From contig NZ_KI912613.1 in assembly GCF_000519325.1 (NCBI RefSeq), forward strand, positions 1,037,369-1,101,368: a stretch of 64,000 bases of DNA, written 5' to 3'. How positions within the stretch are numbered: the stretch's first letter is position 1; each line of letters opens with the position of its first letter. Shown here piece after piece: positions 53,562 to 62,900 of this stretch. Made by a program: the position numbers and the translations under genes. The notes beneath the pieces are model-generated. The model was not told the DNA's origin. It made no database searches and worked only from the letters and a program-made list of their open reading frames with translations. The stretch is from Patulibacter minatonensis DSM 18081. GTDB lineage: Bacteria; Actinomycetota; Thermoleophilia; Solirubrobacterales; Solirubrobacteraceae.

Positions 53562-53683
53562 AGGACCGACCCCGCCCCTCCCGCCCGGGCCCGCGGCGGT
53601 CACGGACGACGGACCAGGGACGCGGCCCGGGTGGGGCGGGCGACGAGCGGGGGCACCGGGCACCGGCCCGGTGCCCCTCCCTC

Positions 53684-55144
53684 TCACGCCTCGTCGATCA
53701 CCGTCTGCCGCCGGCGGGCCTCGCCGCGGCGCCGGAGCGCGAGCCCCAGGCCGCCGAGGGCGATCAGCGGGAGGACGATCACGCCGCCGATCAGCACGAC
53801 GCCGCCGCCGACCTCGAGCACGCGGCCCGCGTCGTGCCAGGCGTCGCCGATGCCCCACCTGCCGTCGTCGACCGCCGGGACGGCCTCGTCCTCGGCGGCC
53901 TTCGTCGTCGTCAGCCGCAGGTCGATCCGGGACGTCGCGGTCTGGCGCCGGAGCTGGTCGACCTGGCCCTGCAGCGACGCGACCCGCGAGCTCAGGAGCG
54001 TCAGCTCGCGTCTCCGGGCGGCGCGCTTGGCCGGATCGACGGTCTTCGCCAGCGCCAGCCGCGCCGCGGCGCGGTCCGAGCGCAGATCGGCGAGCTGGTC
54101 GGCCAGGGACGTCGCCTGGTCGGTGACGTCGGTCGACGAGCGCTCCAGCCGGACAGGCCGGCCGATCTTCGAGAGCGCCGCGACGGTGCTGTCGAGCCGC
54201 CGCGTCGGAACGACGACCTGGAACGTCCCTCCGGCGCGGGACCCGCGCTCGCGGACCTCGGACGACCCGAGGTAGCCCCCGGCGTCCTGCACGATCGTCA
54301 TGACCCGCTCGGCGGACGTCGCGACGTCGCCCGGGTTGATGCGGACGGTCTGCTCGACGTCCTTGATCACGCGGCGGGGGGCGTCGAGGGGGGCCTGCTT
54401 GGTGGTCGGGGACGGGGCGATCTCGCGGGACAGCCGCGAGACGCCGTCGGACGGTGCCTCATCGGTCGTGGACAGCGCGCGCGGGGACGGACTCGCGACG
54501 GCGCCGGAGTCGATGCCGTCGCCGGACGACGAGCGCAGCTCGGTGCTGTCGGCGCTCTGACGGCCCGTCTCCCCCGCGGACGAGCCGGAGGTCGTCGAGG
54601 GCGCAGCCGACGCCGCGGACCCCGCGGTCGTCGCGGACTCGGATGCGGCACCCGCCGACGAGCCGCCCGCGCTCGTGGACTGCGCCATGGCGTCGACCGT
54701 CGGCCGACCGCTCCCGTCGTCGCCCTTCACCACCACCCCGACCGGGATCGCGACCGCGACGACCGCCGCGGCCGCGAGGCCCAAGCGCCAGCGACGGTCG
54801 GCGGGCATCCGGCCGACGATGGTCCGGCGCTGCGGGGCCTCCTTGGCGGCCTGGACGCGCTCCTCGAGACGCATCTTCGCGCCGACGTCGAGCTCCGGGC
54901 GGGCGGCGCGGACGTCGGCGACGAGGGCCAGCAGCTCGGCGTCGAGCTCGTCGGCGTCGCTCGTTCCGGGAGCGCTCGGCCCGCCGGCGCCGTCGGACCC
55001 TCCGGCGTCGGTGATCCGCGGGCCGTCGGGGTCGGCGGACCGGCGCGCGGCGTCCGGGTCCGCGACGAACGCGTGGAGCGCGGCGTCGAGGCGGTCGAGG
55101 TCGTCCTCGACCTCGGGGGTCAGGCGGGGCTCAGAGCGCAGCAC
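53684..55144 (-). CDS. DUF4349 membrane protein, probable sigma-factor-associated regulator
   Basis: A 486-residue protein. An acidic cytosolic N-terminus (1-120) precedes a membrane segment near residue 125 (LGLAAAAVVAVAIPVGVVV). A Ser/Thr/Ala-rich linker (150-260) follows, then a DUF4349 domain (about 270-430: RINPGDVATSAERVMTIV, GTFQVVVPTRRLDSTVAALSK, a coiled coil) and a C-terminal membrane segment. It starts at GTG 55144, inside the last 14 bp of the ECF sigma gene. The position and membrane topology are those of an anti-sigma factor, but no ZAS motif is present; that role is inference. Confidence 0.82.
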   Translation of the reverse strand: MLRSEPRLTPEVEDDLDRLDAALHAFVADPDAARRSADPDGPRITDAGGSDGAGGPSAPGTSDADELDAELLALVADVRAARPELDVGAKMRLEERVQAAKEAPQRRTIVGRMPADRRWRLGLAAAAVVAVAIPVGVVVKGDDGSGRPTVDAMAQSTSAGGSSAGAASESATTAGSAASAAPSTTSGSSAGETGRQSADSTELRSSSGDGIDSGAVASPSPRALSTTDEAPSDGVSRLSREIAPSPTTKQAPLDAPRRVIKDVEQTVRINPGDVATSAERVMTIVQDAGGYLGSSEVRERGSRAGGTFQVVVPTRRLDSTVAALSKIGRPVRLERSSTDVTDQATSLADQLADLRSDRAAARLALAKTVDPAKRAARRRELTLLSSRVASLQGQVDQLRRQTATSRIDLRLTTTKAAEDEAVPAVDDGRWGIGDAWHDAGRVLEVGGGVVLIGGVIVLPLIALGGLGLALRRRGEARRRQTVIDEA

Positions 55145-55682
55145 GGACGGCCTCCCTCAGATGGTTCAGGACGCGGTGCAGGCGGCTGCCCGCGTTCGTG
55201 GTGGAGATGCCCAGGACCTCACCGATCTCGGCGTTCGTGAGGCCGGCGTGGAACTTCAGGCCGACGAGCTCGCGGTCGCGGCCGGGGAGGGCGTCGATGG
55301 CGCGGGCGACGGCGGCTGCGCGGTGGGCGGCCTCGTCGCGGTCGGCCAGCGCCTCGGCGTGGTCGGGGACCGCGGTGTCCGGTGGGTCGTGCGTGAGCTC
55401 GGCCCCTCGACCGCGGCGGCGGAGCTCGTCGACGCAGGCGTTGCGGGCGATCCCGAAGATCCAGGCCCGTGGCTCGCCGCGCCGGGGGTCGAAGCGGCCG
55501 CGGCGACGCAGGGCGCGCTCGAACGTGACGGCGACGACCTCTTCCGCGGCTGACGGATCCCGCACGACGGTGCGGGCGTAGGCGTGGAGGTCGTCGGCGC
55601 AGGAGCGCCAGAGCGCTTCGACGTCGAGGGGCGGGGATCGCGTCATGGCCGACGGCAGCACGGCTGTTGCTGTCTCGCTCAT
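55131..55682 (-). CDS. ECF-type sigma factor
   Basis: A 183-residue protein. Region 2: LHAYARTVVRDPSAAEEVVAVTFERALRR, FDPRRGEPRAWIFGIARNACVDELRRR (split: DPSAAEEVVAVTFERALRR and RAWIFGIARNACVDELRRR). Region 4: LPGRDRELVGLKFHAGLTNAEIGEVLGISTTNAGSRLHR (split: AGLTNAEIGEVLGISTTNAG). It directs RNA polymerase to a small regulon. The ATG at 55682 is preferred; an in-frame ATG at 55646 is an alternative and neither has a clear ribosome site. The 14-bp overlap with the DUF4349 gene suggests coupled synthesis with its regulator. A GTGACA palindrome array lies upstream. Confidence 0.92.
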   Translation of the reverse strand: MSETATAVLPSAMTRSPPLDVEALWRSCADDLHAYARTVVRDPSAAEEVVAVTFERALRRRGRFDPRRGEPRAWIFGIARNACVDELRRRGRGAELTHDPPDTAVPDHAEALADRDEAAHRAAAVARAIDALPGRDRELVGLKFHAGLTNAEIGEVLGISTTNAGSRLHRVLNHLREAVRAAL

Positions 55683-55769
55683 GGGGACACTACGGGCGAC
55701 CTCCGGAGGCGTCACGGAATTCGTGTCGACGGTGTGCGCGATGGGCCGGACTGCGGATCCGGCGAGGAG

Positions 55770-55892
55770 CACGTGACAAGGGTCCTCCACGCCGAGGGGC
55801 CTGTCACGTTGTCGGCGTCGGGGCAGGGAGAACGTGACAAGGCCTCGACCGGACGCGGGTGGTTGTCACGTCGTCCCTGTTCGGACGTGAAC
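55770..55892. repeat. 61-62-bp repeat of paired ACGTGACA/TGTCACGT sites
   Basis: ACGTGACAAGG occurs at 55771 and 55832 (61 bp apart). The inverse TGTCACGT occurs at 55802 and 55864 (62 bp apart), so the motif alternates orientation about every 30 bp. A partial copy, ACGTGA, is at 55885. The region lies between the sigma-factor start (55682) and the stop at 55930. It could be a terminator-like structure or a cluster of operator sites for the sigma gene. Confidence 0.85.
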
Positions 55893-55929
55893 GGGCGTCG
55901 GCGCGGCGGCGCGGCGGCGCGCCCCGCCT

Positions 55930-56958
55930 TCACCCGTCCTGATCGACCAGCAGCACCAGCTTCCCCGGAACCGTCTGGGACTCGAGCCGCCGGTGGGCCT
56001 CGGCGATCTCGGCAAGCGGGAGCGTCGTGACCTCCGGCGTGAGCGAGCCGTCGGCGACGAGCGCGACGAGCGCCGCGAGGTCCTCGCGCAGCGCCGCCGG
56101 GTCCTTGTCGGCCGCCCCCGTGCGCCCGGCGATCACGTACATCGGCACGGCTGCCCCGCGCGTCAGCTTCGCCTTCGCGAGCGCGGCGCCGTGGCGACCG
56201 AGCAGGCCGATCCGGCCGAAGCCCTTCCCCGCGCCGAAGCCGACGCCGTAGCTGACGACGGTCCCGTCCCTCCGGGTCATGCGCCGCGACGCCGCGAGCT
56301 GCGGGCCCCCGACGGCGTCGAACGTGGCATCGACGCCATCGGGCGCGTGCCGGCGGACGGCGGCCTCGACGTCCTCGGCGCGCCGGTCGACCGGGATCCC
56401 GCCGCGAGCCTCGACGAGCGCGGTCCGGTCGCCCGAGGCGGTGCCGATCGCGCGGATCCCGGCGAGCGCGCAGAGCTCGAGCAGCGCCGTCCCGACTCCG
56501 CCCGCCGCGCCGAGCACGAGGACCGTGCCGCCCTCCGGCACCGCCGCGACCCGGTGGAGCATCTGGTGCGCGGTCACGTAGTTGAGGACCAGCGCGGAGG
56601 CGGACGCGGCGTCGACGTCGTCCGGGATGGGCACCGCCCAGGCGGCCTTCGCGACCGCGTGGGTCGCCGAGGACCCGCTGACGGTGAGCGCCGCGACGCG
56701 CGAGCCGACGGCCGGCGCCGTCGTCCCCGGGCCGGCCGCGACGACGCGCCCGACGAGGTCGTACCCCGGTGTGAACGGCAGCTTCGGCGTCTCCGGGTAG
56801 AGGCCCTGGCGCATCAGGACGTCCGCGTAGGCGACCCCGACCGCCTCGACGGCGACGAGCACCTCGCCGGTCCCGGGGTCGGGCGTCGCGACCTCCTCGA
56901 GAAGCAGGTTCTCGGGCCCGCCGTGCTCGCGGACGACGACGGCGGTGGTGCTCGGCAT
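55930..56958 (-). CDS. Quinone-oxidoreductase-like medium-chain dehydrogenase/reductase
   Basis: A 342-residue enzyme of the zinc-free QOR branch. AYADVLMRQGLYPETPKLPFTPGYDLVGRV (split: LMRQGLYPETPKLPFTPGYD), VLNYVTAHQML and LGAAGGVGTALLELC (NADPH-binding GxxGxxG) are visible. It lacks the catalytic-zinc Cys/His set. It probably reduces a quinone or enone with NADPH. CAGACT on the minus strand ends 6 nt before the ATG at 56958. GTGACA palindromes follow its stop. Confidence 0.92.
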   Translation of the reverse strand: MPSTTAVVVREHGGPENLLLEEVATPDPGTGEVLVAVEAVGVAYADVLMRQGLYPETPKLPFTPGYDLVGRVVAAGPGTTAPAVGSRVAALTVSGSSATHAVAKAAWAVPIPDDVDAASASALVLNYVTAHQMLHRVAAVPEGGTVLVLGAAGGVGTALLELCALAGIRAIGTASGDRTALVEARGGIPVDRRAEDVEAAVRRHAPDGVDATFDAVGGPQLAASRRMTRRDGTVVSYGVGFGAGKGFGRIGLLGRHGAALAKAKLTRGAAVPMYVIAGRTGAADKDPAALREDLAALVALVADGSLTPEVTTLPLAEIAEAHRRLESQTVPGKLVLLVDQDG

Positions 56959-57137
56959 GACCGGAGTCTGGCGGAACGCGGGCCGTCGGTCAGGAGGTCC
57001 TGCGTCCTCGTGGGCGCGCGCGGACGGGCCGGGACGCCGGACGTGCGCCGGCGCGTCTCGCCGGACGCGGCCGCCGGACGCGGACGCCGGACGCGCCCGG
57101 GCCGGAGCGCCGGCGGCACCCGGCCGACGACCGGCGC

Positions 57138-57899
57138 CTACCAGCGCAGCAGCCGCGGGTCGTTCGAGGTGACGCCCGTGACGCCGCAGGCGCGGATCGC
57201 GTCGGCGCGGTCGGCGTCGTCGACGGTCCAGACGTACAGCTCTCCCGCGGCGGTGACGGCCCGGGCGAAGGACGGCGTGATCAGCGACCAGTGCGCCATC
57301 ACCGCGTCGATCCGTCCGGTGCGGAGCTCCCGGACGAGGATCCGCGGGAGCGCGCGGCGGAGCCCGAGGATCGCGCCCGCGACGGGCACGCGGGCCCAAC
57401 GGATCTGCGACCAGTCGCGGGAGACCTTCGGCACCGAGCGGCCGATCCGGACGCCGGGGTCGACCGCCCGGAGGGCGCGGAGCGTCGCGGTCTCCGTCGA
57501 CGACACCAGCGTGCGGCCCACGAGGTCTCGGTCCCGGAGGGCGGCGACGATGGCGGCCTCGTCTCCGGGGACCTTCGAGTCGAGGTTGATGCCGAGGTGC
57601 GCGAGGTCGGGCTCGCAGAGGCGGTCCAGCGCCTCGGCCATCGTCGGGGCGTCGGGTCGCGCGGCGAGGTCGACGGGGTCGTGGGCGAGGCGGAGTCCGC
57701 CTCGGCCGTCGGGCAGCGCGTCGAACTCGACGACGTCGACCCCGAGCGTCGCGGCGTGCTCGATCGACGCGATCGTGTTGCCCGGCACGACCGCGTGGCA
57801 GCCCATGTGCCCGAAGCGCAGGGTCCGCCCCTCGGCGCGGGCCGCGGTGCCGGGCCAGGGGGTCGGGGGCGACGTCAGCGCGTCGTCGACGGTCGGCAT
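57138..57899 (-). CDS. Divergent glycerophosphodiester phosphodiesterase-like protein
   Basis: A 253-residue TIM-barrel protein. The GDPD pattern is recognisable but altered. HRG is FGHMGCH, PENT is VPGNTIAS, VEFDAL keeps the ExD metal ligands, LAHDP keeps the second His, and the usual ExK strand reads INLDSK with Asp. WTVDDADRADAIRACGVTGVTSNDP is the standard end (split: YVWTVDD and GVTGVTSNDP). It may cleave glycerophosphodiesters or be a substrate variant. The start is ATG 57899. It is followed 179 bp upstream by the quinone reductase gene on the same strand. Confidence 0.82.
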   Translation of the reverse strand: MPTVDDALTSPPTPWPGTAARAEGRTLRFGHMGCHAVVPGNTIASIEHAATLGVDVVEFDALPDGRGGLRLAHDPVDLAARPDAPTMAEALDRLCEPDLAHLGINLDSKVPGDEAAIVAALRDRDLVGRTLVSSTETATLRALRAVDPGVRIGRSVPKVSRDWSQIRWARVPVAGAILGLRRALPRILVRELRTGRIDAVMAHWSLITPSFARAVTAAGELYVWTVDDADRADAIRACGVTGVTSNDPRLLRW

Positions 57900-57951
57900 G
57901 GGCGCATCGTCGCCGACACGGGCGTGCGCCGGGTGACGCCGGGGTGACGCG

Positions 57952-58731
57952 TCACGACTGGCACCCCGTGCACCAGTACGTCGGGCGGTTGTCGTCGCCG
58001 AGCTGGCGCTTGCTGATCGGGGTGCGGCAGCGGGGGCAGGGCTCGCCGTCGTGGCCGTAGACCTGCTTCGGGCGCAGGTGGGTGCCGAGCTTCGCGCAGC
58101 GCTGGATGCGGGGCGCGGTCCAGGCGATCATCGCGGTGAGGTCGTCGTCCGGGGTCGCCGAGATCGGCTTCGTGGGGTCGACCCGCTGCGCCCAGCACGC
58201 CTCGCTCTTCCAGACGTTCCCGATCCCGGCGACGGTGCGCTGGTTCAGGAGCGCGTCGCCGACGGGGCGCGACGGGTCGTCCTGGCGGAGCCGGAGGAGG
58301 ACGCGCTCGGGGTCGACCTGCGCGGGCACGCAGATGTCCGGGCCCAGGGCGCGCAGCCGCGGGTCGGTCGCGATCTGGTGGTGGGTGCGGAGCTCGAGGA
58401 ACGGCCCGTCGAACTCGATGACGTCCTTGTCGCCCCGGCCCAGGACGAGCCACGCGCGGCGCGGTGCCCGCGGCCACTGGTCGCCGGTCGTCCGCACCGC
58501 CCACGACCCGGTCATCCGCAGGTGGCTGTGGAGCGCCAGGTCCCCCTGGAAGAAGATGAGGAGGTTCTTGCCGCGGGCCTCGATCCGCTCGACCGTCAGG
58601 CCCTTCAGCCGCTTGTCCCACCGCTTGTCGCGCGTGCGCTCGCTGGGGCTGTGCACCCGCTCGATCGGGCCGCCGAGGAGGACGGGGCGGAGCCGCACCG
58701 CGGCGTGGTGGATGGAGTCGCCCTCGGGCAT
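57952..58731 (-). CDS. Fpg/Nei-family DNA glycosylase (Nei2-like)
   Basis: A 259-residue base-excision-repair enzyme. The mature N-terminus PEGDSIHHAA supplies the Pro1 nucleophile and catalytic Glu. LHSHLRMTGSW, the helix-two-turn-helix ALLNQRTVAGIGNVWKSEACW and a CPRC...CTGC zinc finger are typical. It removes oxidised pyrimidines (endonuclease VIII activity). The ATG at 58731 is fixed by the PEGD motif. TAGCCT on the minus strand (58740-58745) ends 8 nt before it. A 61-bp repeat array lies upstream. Confidence 0.95.
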   Translation of the reverse strand: MPEGDSIHHAAVRLRPVLLGGPIERVHSPSERTRDKRWDKRLKGLTVERIEARGKNLLIFFQGDLALHSHLRMTGSWAVRTTGDQWPRAPRRAWLVLGRGDKDVIEFDGPFLELRTHHQIATDPRLRALGPDICVPAQVDPERVLLRLRQDDPSRPVGDALLNQRTVAGIGNVWKSEACWAQRVDPTKPISATPDDDLTAMIAWTAPRIQRCAKLGTHLRPKQVYGHDGEPCPRCRTPISKRQLGDDNRPTYWCTGCQS

Positions 58732-59049
58732 CGCGGTCGAGGCTACGGGGCGGGGGTCGCGGGTGGACGTCGGCCGTCTCCCGGGTCCGAAGGCGTGCCC
58801 GAGCGGTGATGCTCGCGAGAGCGCCGGGGTGCTGCGGGTTCCTGCGGTCCAGCGGCACCTTCCTGCAGCGCGCCGTCCGACCGCGCCGGGTGCTGCGGAT
58901 TCCTGCCGTCCAGCGGCACCTTCCTGCAGCGCGCCGTCCGACCGCGCCGGGTGCTGCGGATTCCTGCCGCCCAGCGGCACCTTCCTGCAGCACTCGCCGC
59001 GCGCCCGCGGACGTCGATGCGTGCCGGGAGGTCGGCCGGTCGCCGGGCG
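58732..59049. other. Gap holding the Nei promoter and a 61-bp array
   Basis: These 318 bp hold a leaderless-type -10 (58740-58745), the three-copy array at 58826-58992 and no supportable gene. Confidence 0.6.
58826..58992. repeat. Tandem array, three copies of a 61-bp unit
   Basis: GGTGCTGCGG recurs at 58828, 58889 and 58950, exactly 61 bp apart. Copies two and three are nearly identical. The unit contains TGCCG/CGGCA (5-nt loop) and TTCCTGCAGC. It lies between the Nei start and the cobK stop, both on the minus strand. Confidence 0.93.
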
Positions 59050-59844
59050 TCAGCCGGTCGACCCCGCCGCGGAGCCGGCGGATCGACCTCCCAGCGCCAC
59101 GCCCACCGCCGCGACCGCGTCGGCCGCCGTCCCCACGACGTCGATCGTCGTGCCGGTCGGCACCGGCGGACGCCGCACCATCAGGACGGGGATCCCTCGC
59201 TCGCGGGCGGCGTCGAGCTTCGCGCGTGTCGCGTCGCCGCCGGAGTCCTTCGTGACGACGAGGTCGATCGCGTGGTCGGCGAGGAGGCGGCGCTCGTCGT
59301 CGAGGGCGTACGGGCCGCGGGCGAGCAGGACCTCGTGGTGCGGGGGGACGCGTCCCTCGGGCGGCTCGATCGAGCGGATCAGGAACCACGCGTCGGTCAC
59401 CTCCGCGAACGCCGCGACGCCCTGCCGTCCCGTCGCGAGGAGCACCCGCCGGCCGAGGCCCTCGACGCGCGCCGCCGCGTCCGCGAGGTCGTCGGCGTCG
59501 TGCCAGTCGTCCCCGGGCCCGGGCGTCCACCCCGGGCGGCGGAGCGCGACCAGCGGAGTGCCCGTCGCCGCGCACGCGTCGGCCGTCCCTTGCGAGATCC
59601 GCTCCGCGAACGGGTGCGTCGCGTCGACCACCGCGCGGACGTCGTTCGTCGTCATCCACGCCGCGAGGTGCTCCGCCCCGCCGAACCCGCCGACGCGGAT
59701 CTCACCCGGGAGCGCCGGCGTCCCGGCGACGCGCCCCGCCAGCGACGTGATCGGGCGGACGTCGTCGCGGACGTCGAGGAGGCCCGCCAGGTCGCGGGCC
59801 TCGGTCGTCCCGCCGAGGATCAGGACGGTCGCGGCCCCGGTCAC
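59050..59844 (-). CDS. cobK: Precorrin-6A reductase (CobK/CbiJ)
   Basis: A 264-residue enzyme that reduces precorrin-6A (or the cobalt form) in corrin-ring synthesis. Motifs: LILGGTTEARDLAGLL, VVDATHPFAERIS, LLATGRQGVAAF and VTKDSGGDATRAKLDAARE, all typical of CobK. It starts at GTG 59844; no ribosome site is seen and the exact start is uncertain. No other cobalamin gene is in the window, so it stands apart from any cob cluster. Confidence 0.92.
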   Translation of the reverse strand: MTGAATVLILGGTTEARDLAGLLDVRDDVRPITSLAGRVAGTPALPGEIRVGGFGGAEHLAAWMTTNDVRAVVDATHPFAERISQGTADACAATGTPLVALRRPGWTPGPGDDWHDADDLADAAARVEGLGRRVLLATGRQGVAAFAEVTDAWFLIRSIEPPEGRVPPHHEVLLARGPYALDDERRLLADHAIDLVVTKDSGGDATRAKLDAARERGIPVLMVRRPPVPTGTTIDVVGTAADAVAAVGVALGGRSAGSAAGSTG

Positions 59845-59998
59845 GCCGACCGCCGACCCGACGTCCCCGCGCAGTGACCGCTTCGACCGCGGCCCGCCAC
59901 CTCGGACCGTCGACCGTCTCGCACCCGGCGGCACGGGCCCCGCCGCCGACCGCTTGAAGCCTCGGCGGCCCCCCGAAGAAGGAGCGAGGAGGCGCCGG

Positions 59999-62900
59999 TC
60001 ACGCCCGCGCCAGGTACTTCGTCGGCGCCGAGCGGAAGCCCGCCGGGACCAGGAGCGGCTCGAGCGGGTGGCCGATGACCTCGAGGCCGTCGATGCGCTC
60101 GAGCTGGAGGCCCTTGCGCGGCAACGAGCCCGCCTTGCCCGTCTGGATCGCCTCGACCAGCGCCGCGAAGGCGATCGGCAGGCGCGGGTCGTCGTAGTGC
60201 ACGAGGACCTGGAGCGCCTTGCCCGAGCGGTCGACGAAGAGGATCGGGTCCGGGCCGACGAGGACGACCCGGGCGCCCTGCGCGCGCTGGGGCCGGGGCT
60301 CGTTGGCGGTCGACGGGCGCTCGAGCTGGGTGGTGCGAGCACCCTCCTCCCGGTCCCCGCGCGGCGCCGGCAGCTCCGGCCACGGCAGCAGCGTCCCGTA
60401 GGGCTGCGCCGGGTCGGTGGCGTCGAGGGTCGTCGCCGGGAGCGGGCGACCCAGGCTGTCGACGGCGTTGACCTCGCCGTCGGGGCCGTGGACGTCCGGG
60501 ACCGCCTGGCCGCGGAGACGCTCGACCGCCCCCGGGAGCGCGAACTGGGCCCCGCCGAGGCCCTCGACGAAGTAGCCGCGGCGGCAGACGCCGAGGGTCT
60601 CGAGCGCCCCGAAGCTGTCGTAGAGCGTCGAGAAGCCGCCCGCGATGCCCTCGGCCTTCACGTGCTCGCGGGTGACGATGCCGTGGCGCTCGAGGAGCAG
60701 CTCGGCGAGCGTGCGCCGGCGCAGGCCCGGATCGACCGCGCCGCCGTCGAGCGGGACGAAGAGGGGCGCGGTCAGCGAGAACCGGCCCTGGGTGGAGGTC
60801 GTCTGGGCGCCCGTCGGCCGCGGACCGAACCGCCGGCGGCCGCCCGCGCGCGTACCGATCCCCGACCGGGCGGCGGCCGGCTGGGGCTTCTGGGCCTTCA
60901 TCCCCGCACGACCGGCACGCAGCGGCGCGAAGACGTCGCACGTGACCTCGCCCGCCCAGATGAGGTCCCAGAGCGCGTCGCGCAGGTGGGCGGTGTGCTC
61001 GGGCAGCGCGCCGAGGACGTCCGAGAAGAACATCGACCGCGACGCGAGCAGCCGGCGCAGCGCGTCGTGGACCGGACCGGAGGGACCCGGCTGATCGGCC
61101 TGGCCTCCCGGGCCGGTGCCCCGGGGCGAGCCGTTCGGTCCGGCCGCCGCCCCGCCGGATCCCGGCACGCCCGGGCTCCCATCTGGTCCACCCGACTCGA
61201 GCGCGCGCCGCCCCGCGCTCATCGGCGCCCCGGCCGCCGGCAGCGAGATCGACGCGTCGCGCGCCGCCCGGCCGGTCGGCGGCCCGATCACGGCGCTGTC
61301 CTCGCGGAAGTAGAACGCGACCTTGCCGCCGCCCCGGCCCAGCGCACCGGCGCCGACCCAGACGACCTCGCCCGACGCGCACAGGCCGTCGAGCCACGAC
61401 GGGGAGTAGGCGCCCAGGCGACGCGGGAGGACCTCGTGCTCCCACAGCTCGACCGGCAGCGCCAGACCCTGGAGCGGGACGAGGACCTCGCGCAGGCGGT
61501 CCGGCCCCGCGCCGGCGGGGCGGTAGCGGTCGACGCCCTGCCAGGTCTGCGAGAACGAGACGAGCGCGCGCGGGTCGGCCGGCTCGATCTCCTGCCGCAG
61601 GACGGCGAGCGACATCCGCCGCAGGCGCCGGAGGACCTCGGGGTCGCAGTGCTCGGTCTCGGTGCCGCCGGGGCGGATCTCGCCGCGGACGAGCTCGTCC
61701 TCTCGCAGCAGCTCGCGCAGGACGGCGGTCGGGTCGACGCCGTAGCGGGCGTGCAGCTCGTGGTCGACGAACGGCCCGTGCGTCGCCGCGTACCGGATCA
61801 CGAGTCGCCGGAGCGGATCGCGGACGTCGTTCAGGAAGACCTCGGGCAGGCCGCCGGGCGGGACCGCGCCGAGCGCGTCGCGGTAGAGGCCGGCGTCGTC
61901 GGCGGCGATCCAGCGCTGCTCGCCGCCGATGCGCATGCGAATCGCGCGGCGCTGGCGCTCGAGGTCGTCGAGCCACGCGGTCGCGGCGGCGCGGCGCTCC
62001 TCGAGCGAGCCGACGTCGGCGATGTCGGAGTCCTTCGGAGCGCCGTCCGGCCCGCGGCCGTCGGCGGCCGACGCCCGGGCGAGATCGCCGTCGGTCGCAT
62101 GTCCGCCGCCGTCCGGACCGCCGCCGTTCGAGCCGTCGGCCCCGTCGGAACGCCCGCCTGCCCGTCCGTCGCGCCCCCCGTCCCGGTCCCACGCCGCCGA
62201 CGACAGCGAGCCGATCGCCACGCGGTCGAGGATCTCCTCGTCGGTCAGGTCGCCGACGCGGCGGAGGACCTCGCCCAGCGCGTCGGCGTTGCGGGCGCGG
62301 GTCTTCGGCGAGCGGTGCTGGAGGTCGGCCTCGAGCTGGGCCAGGGCGCCCTCGTCGAGCAGGTCGCGCAGCTCGTCCTGGCCGAGGAGCTCACGGAGCA
62401 GGTCGCGGTCGAGCGAGAGGGCCGCCGCGCGCCGCTCGGCGTTCGGGGCGTCCCCCTCGTACATGTAGGTCGCGATGTAGTCGAACAGCAGCGAGCTGGC
62501 CATCGGCGACGCGGTGCCGGTCTCGACCTCGACGATCGTGATCTCGCGGCTCTGGAGCTTGCTCAGCAGGTCGATCAGGCCCGGCACGTCGAGGACGTCC
62601 CGCAGGCACTCGCGGTAGGTCTCGAGGATGATCGGGAAGTCCGGGAACGTCTGGGCGACCTCGAGCAGCGACTGCGCCTTCAGCCGCTGCTGCCAGAGCG
62701 GCGTGCGCTTGCCGGGCCGGGCCTTCGGGATCAGGAGCGCGCGGCCGGCGTTCTCGCGGAAGCGCGCGCCGAACAGGGCGCTGGTGCCGAGCTCGGAGAC
62801 GATCAGATCCTCGACCTCCTCGGGCTCCGGGACCAGCAGCTCGAGCACGCGGTCCCACCCCGCACCCATGCCGCGGCCGCCGTCGTCGGGGAGGCTGAGT

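Larger units (their letters stand above)
53287..53683. other. Intergenic region between the DUF4349 and Crp genes
   Basis: These 397 bp hold a Crp-like half-palindrome near the crp start, two copies of the 15-bp palindrome (53485, 53547) and a degenerate third repeat at about 53598. No gene is supported. Confidence 0.6.

Noticed and set aside
59050-59844. Cobalamin biosynthesis cluster
   Set aside because: Only cobK is present; neighbouring genes belong to repair or unknown functions.
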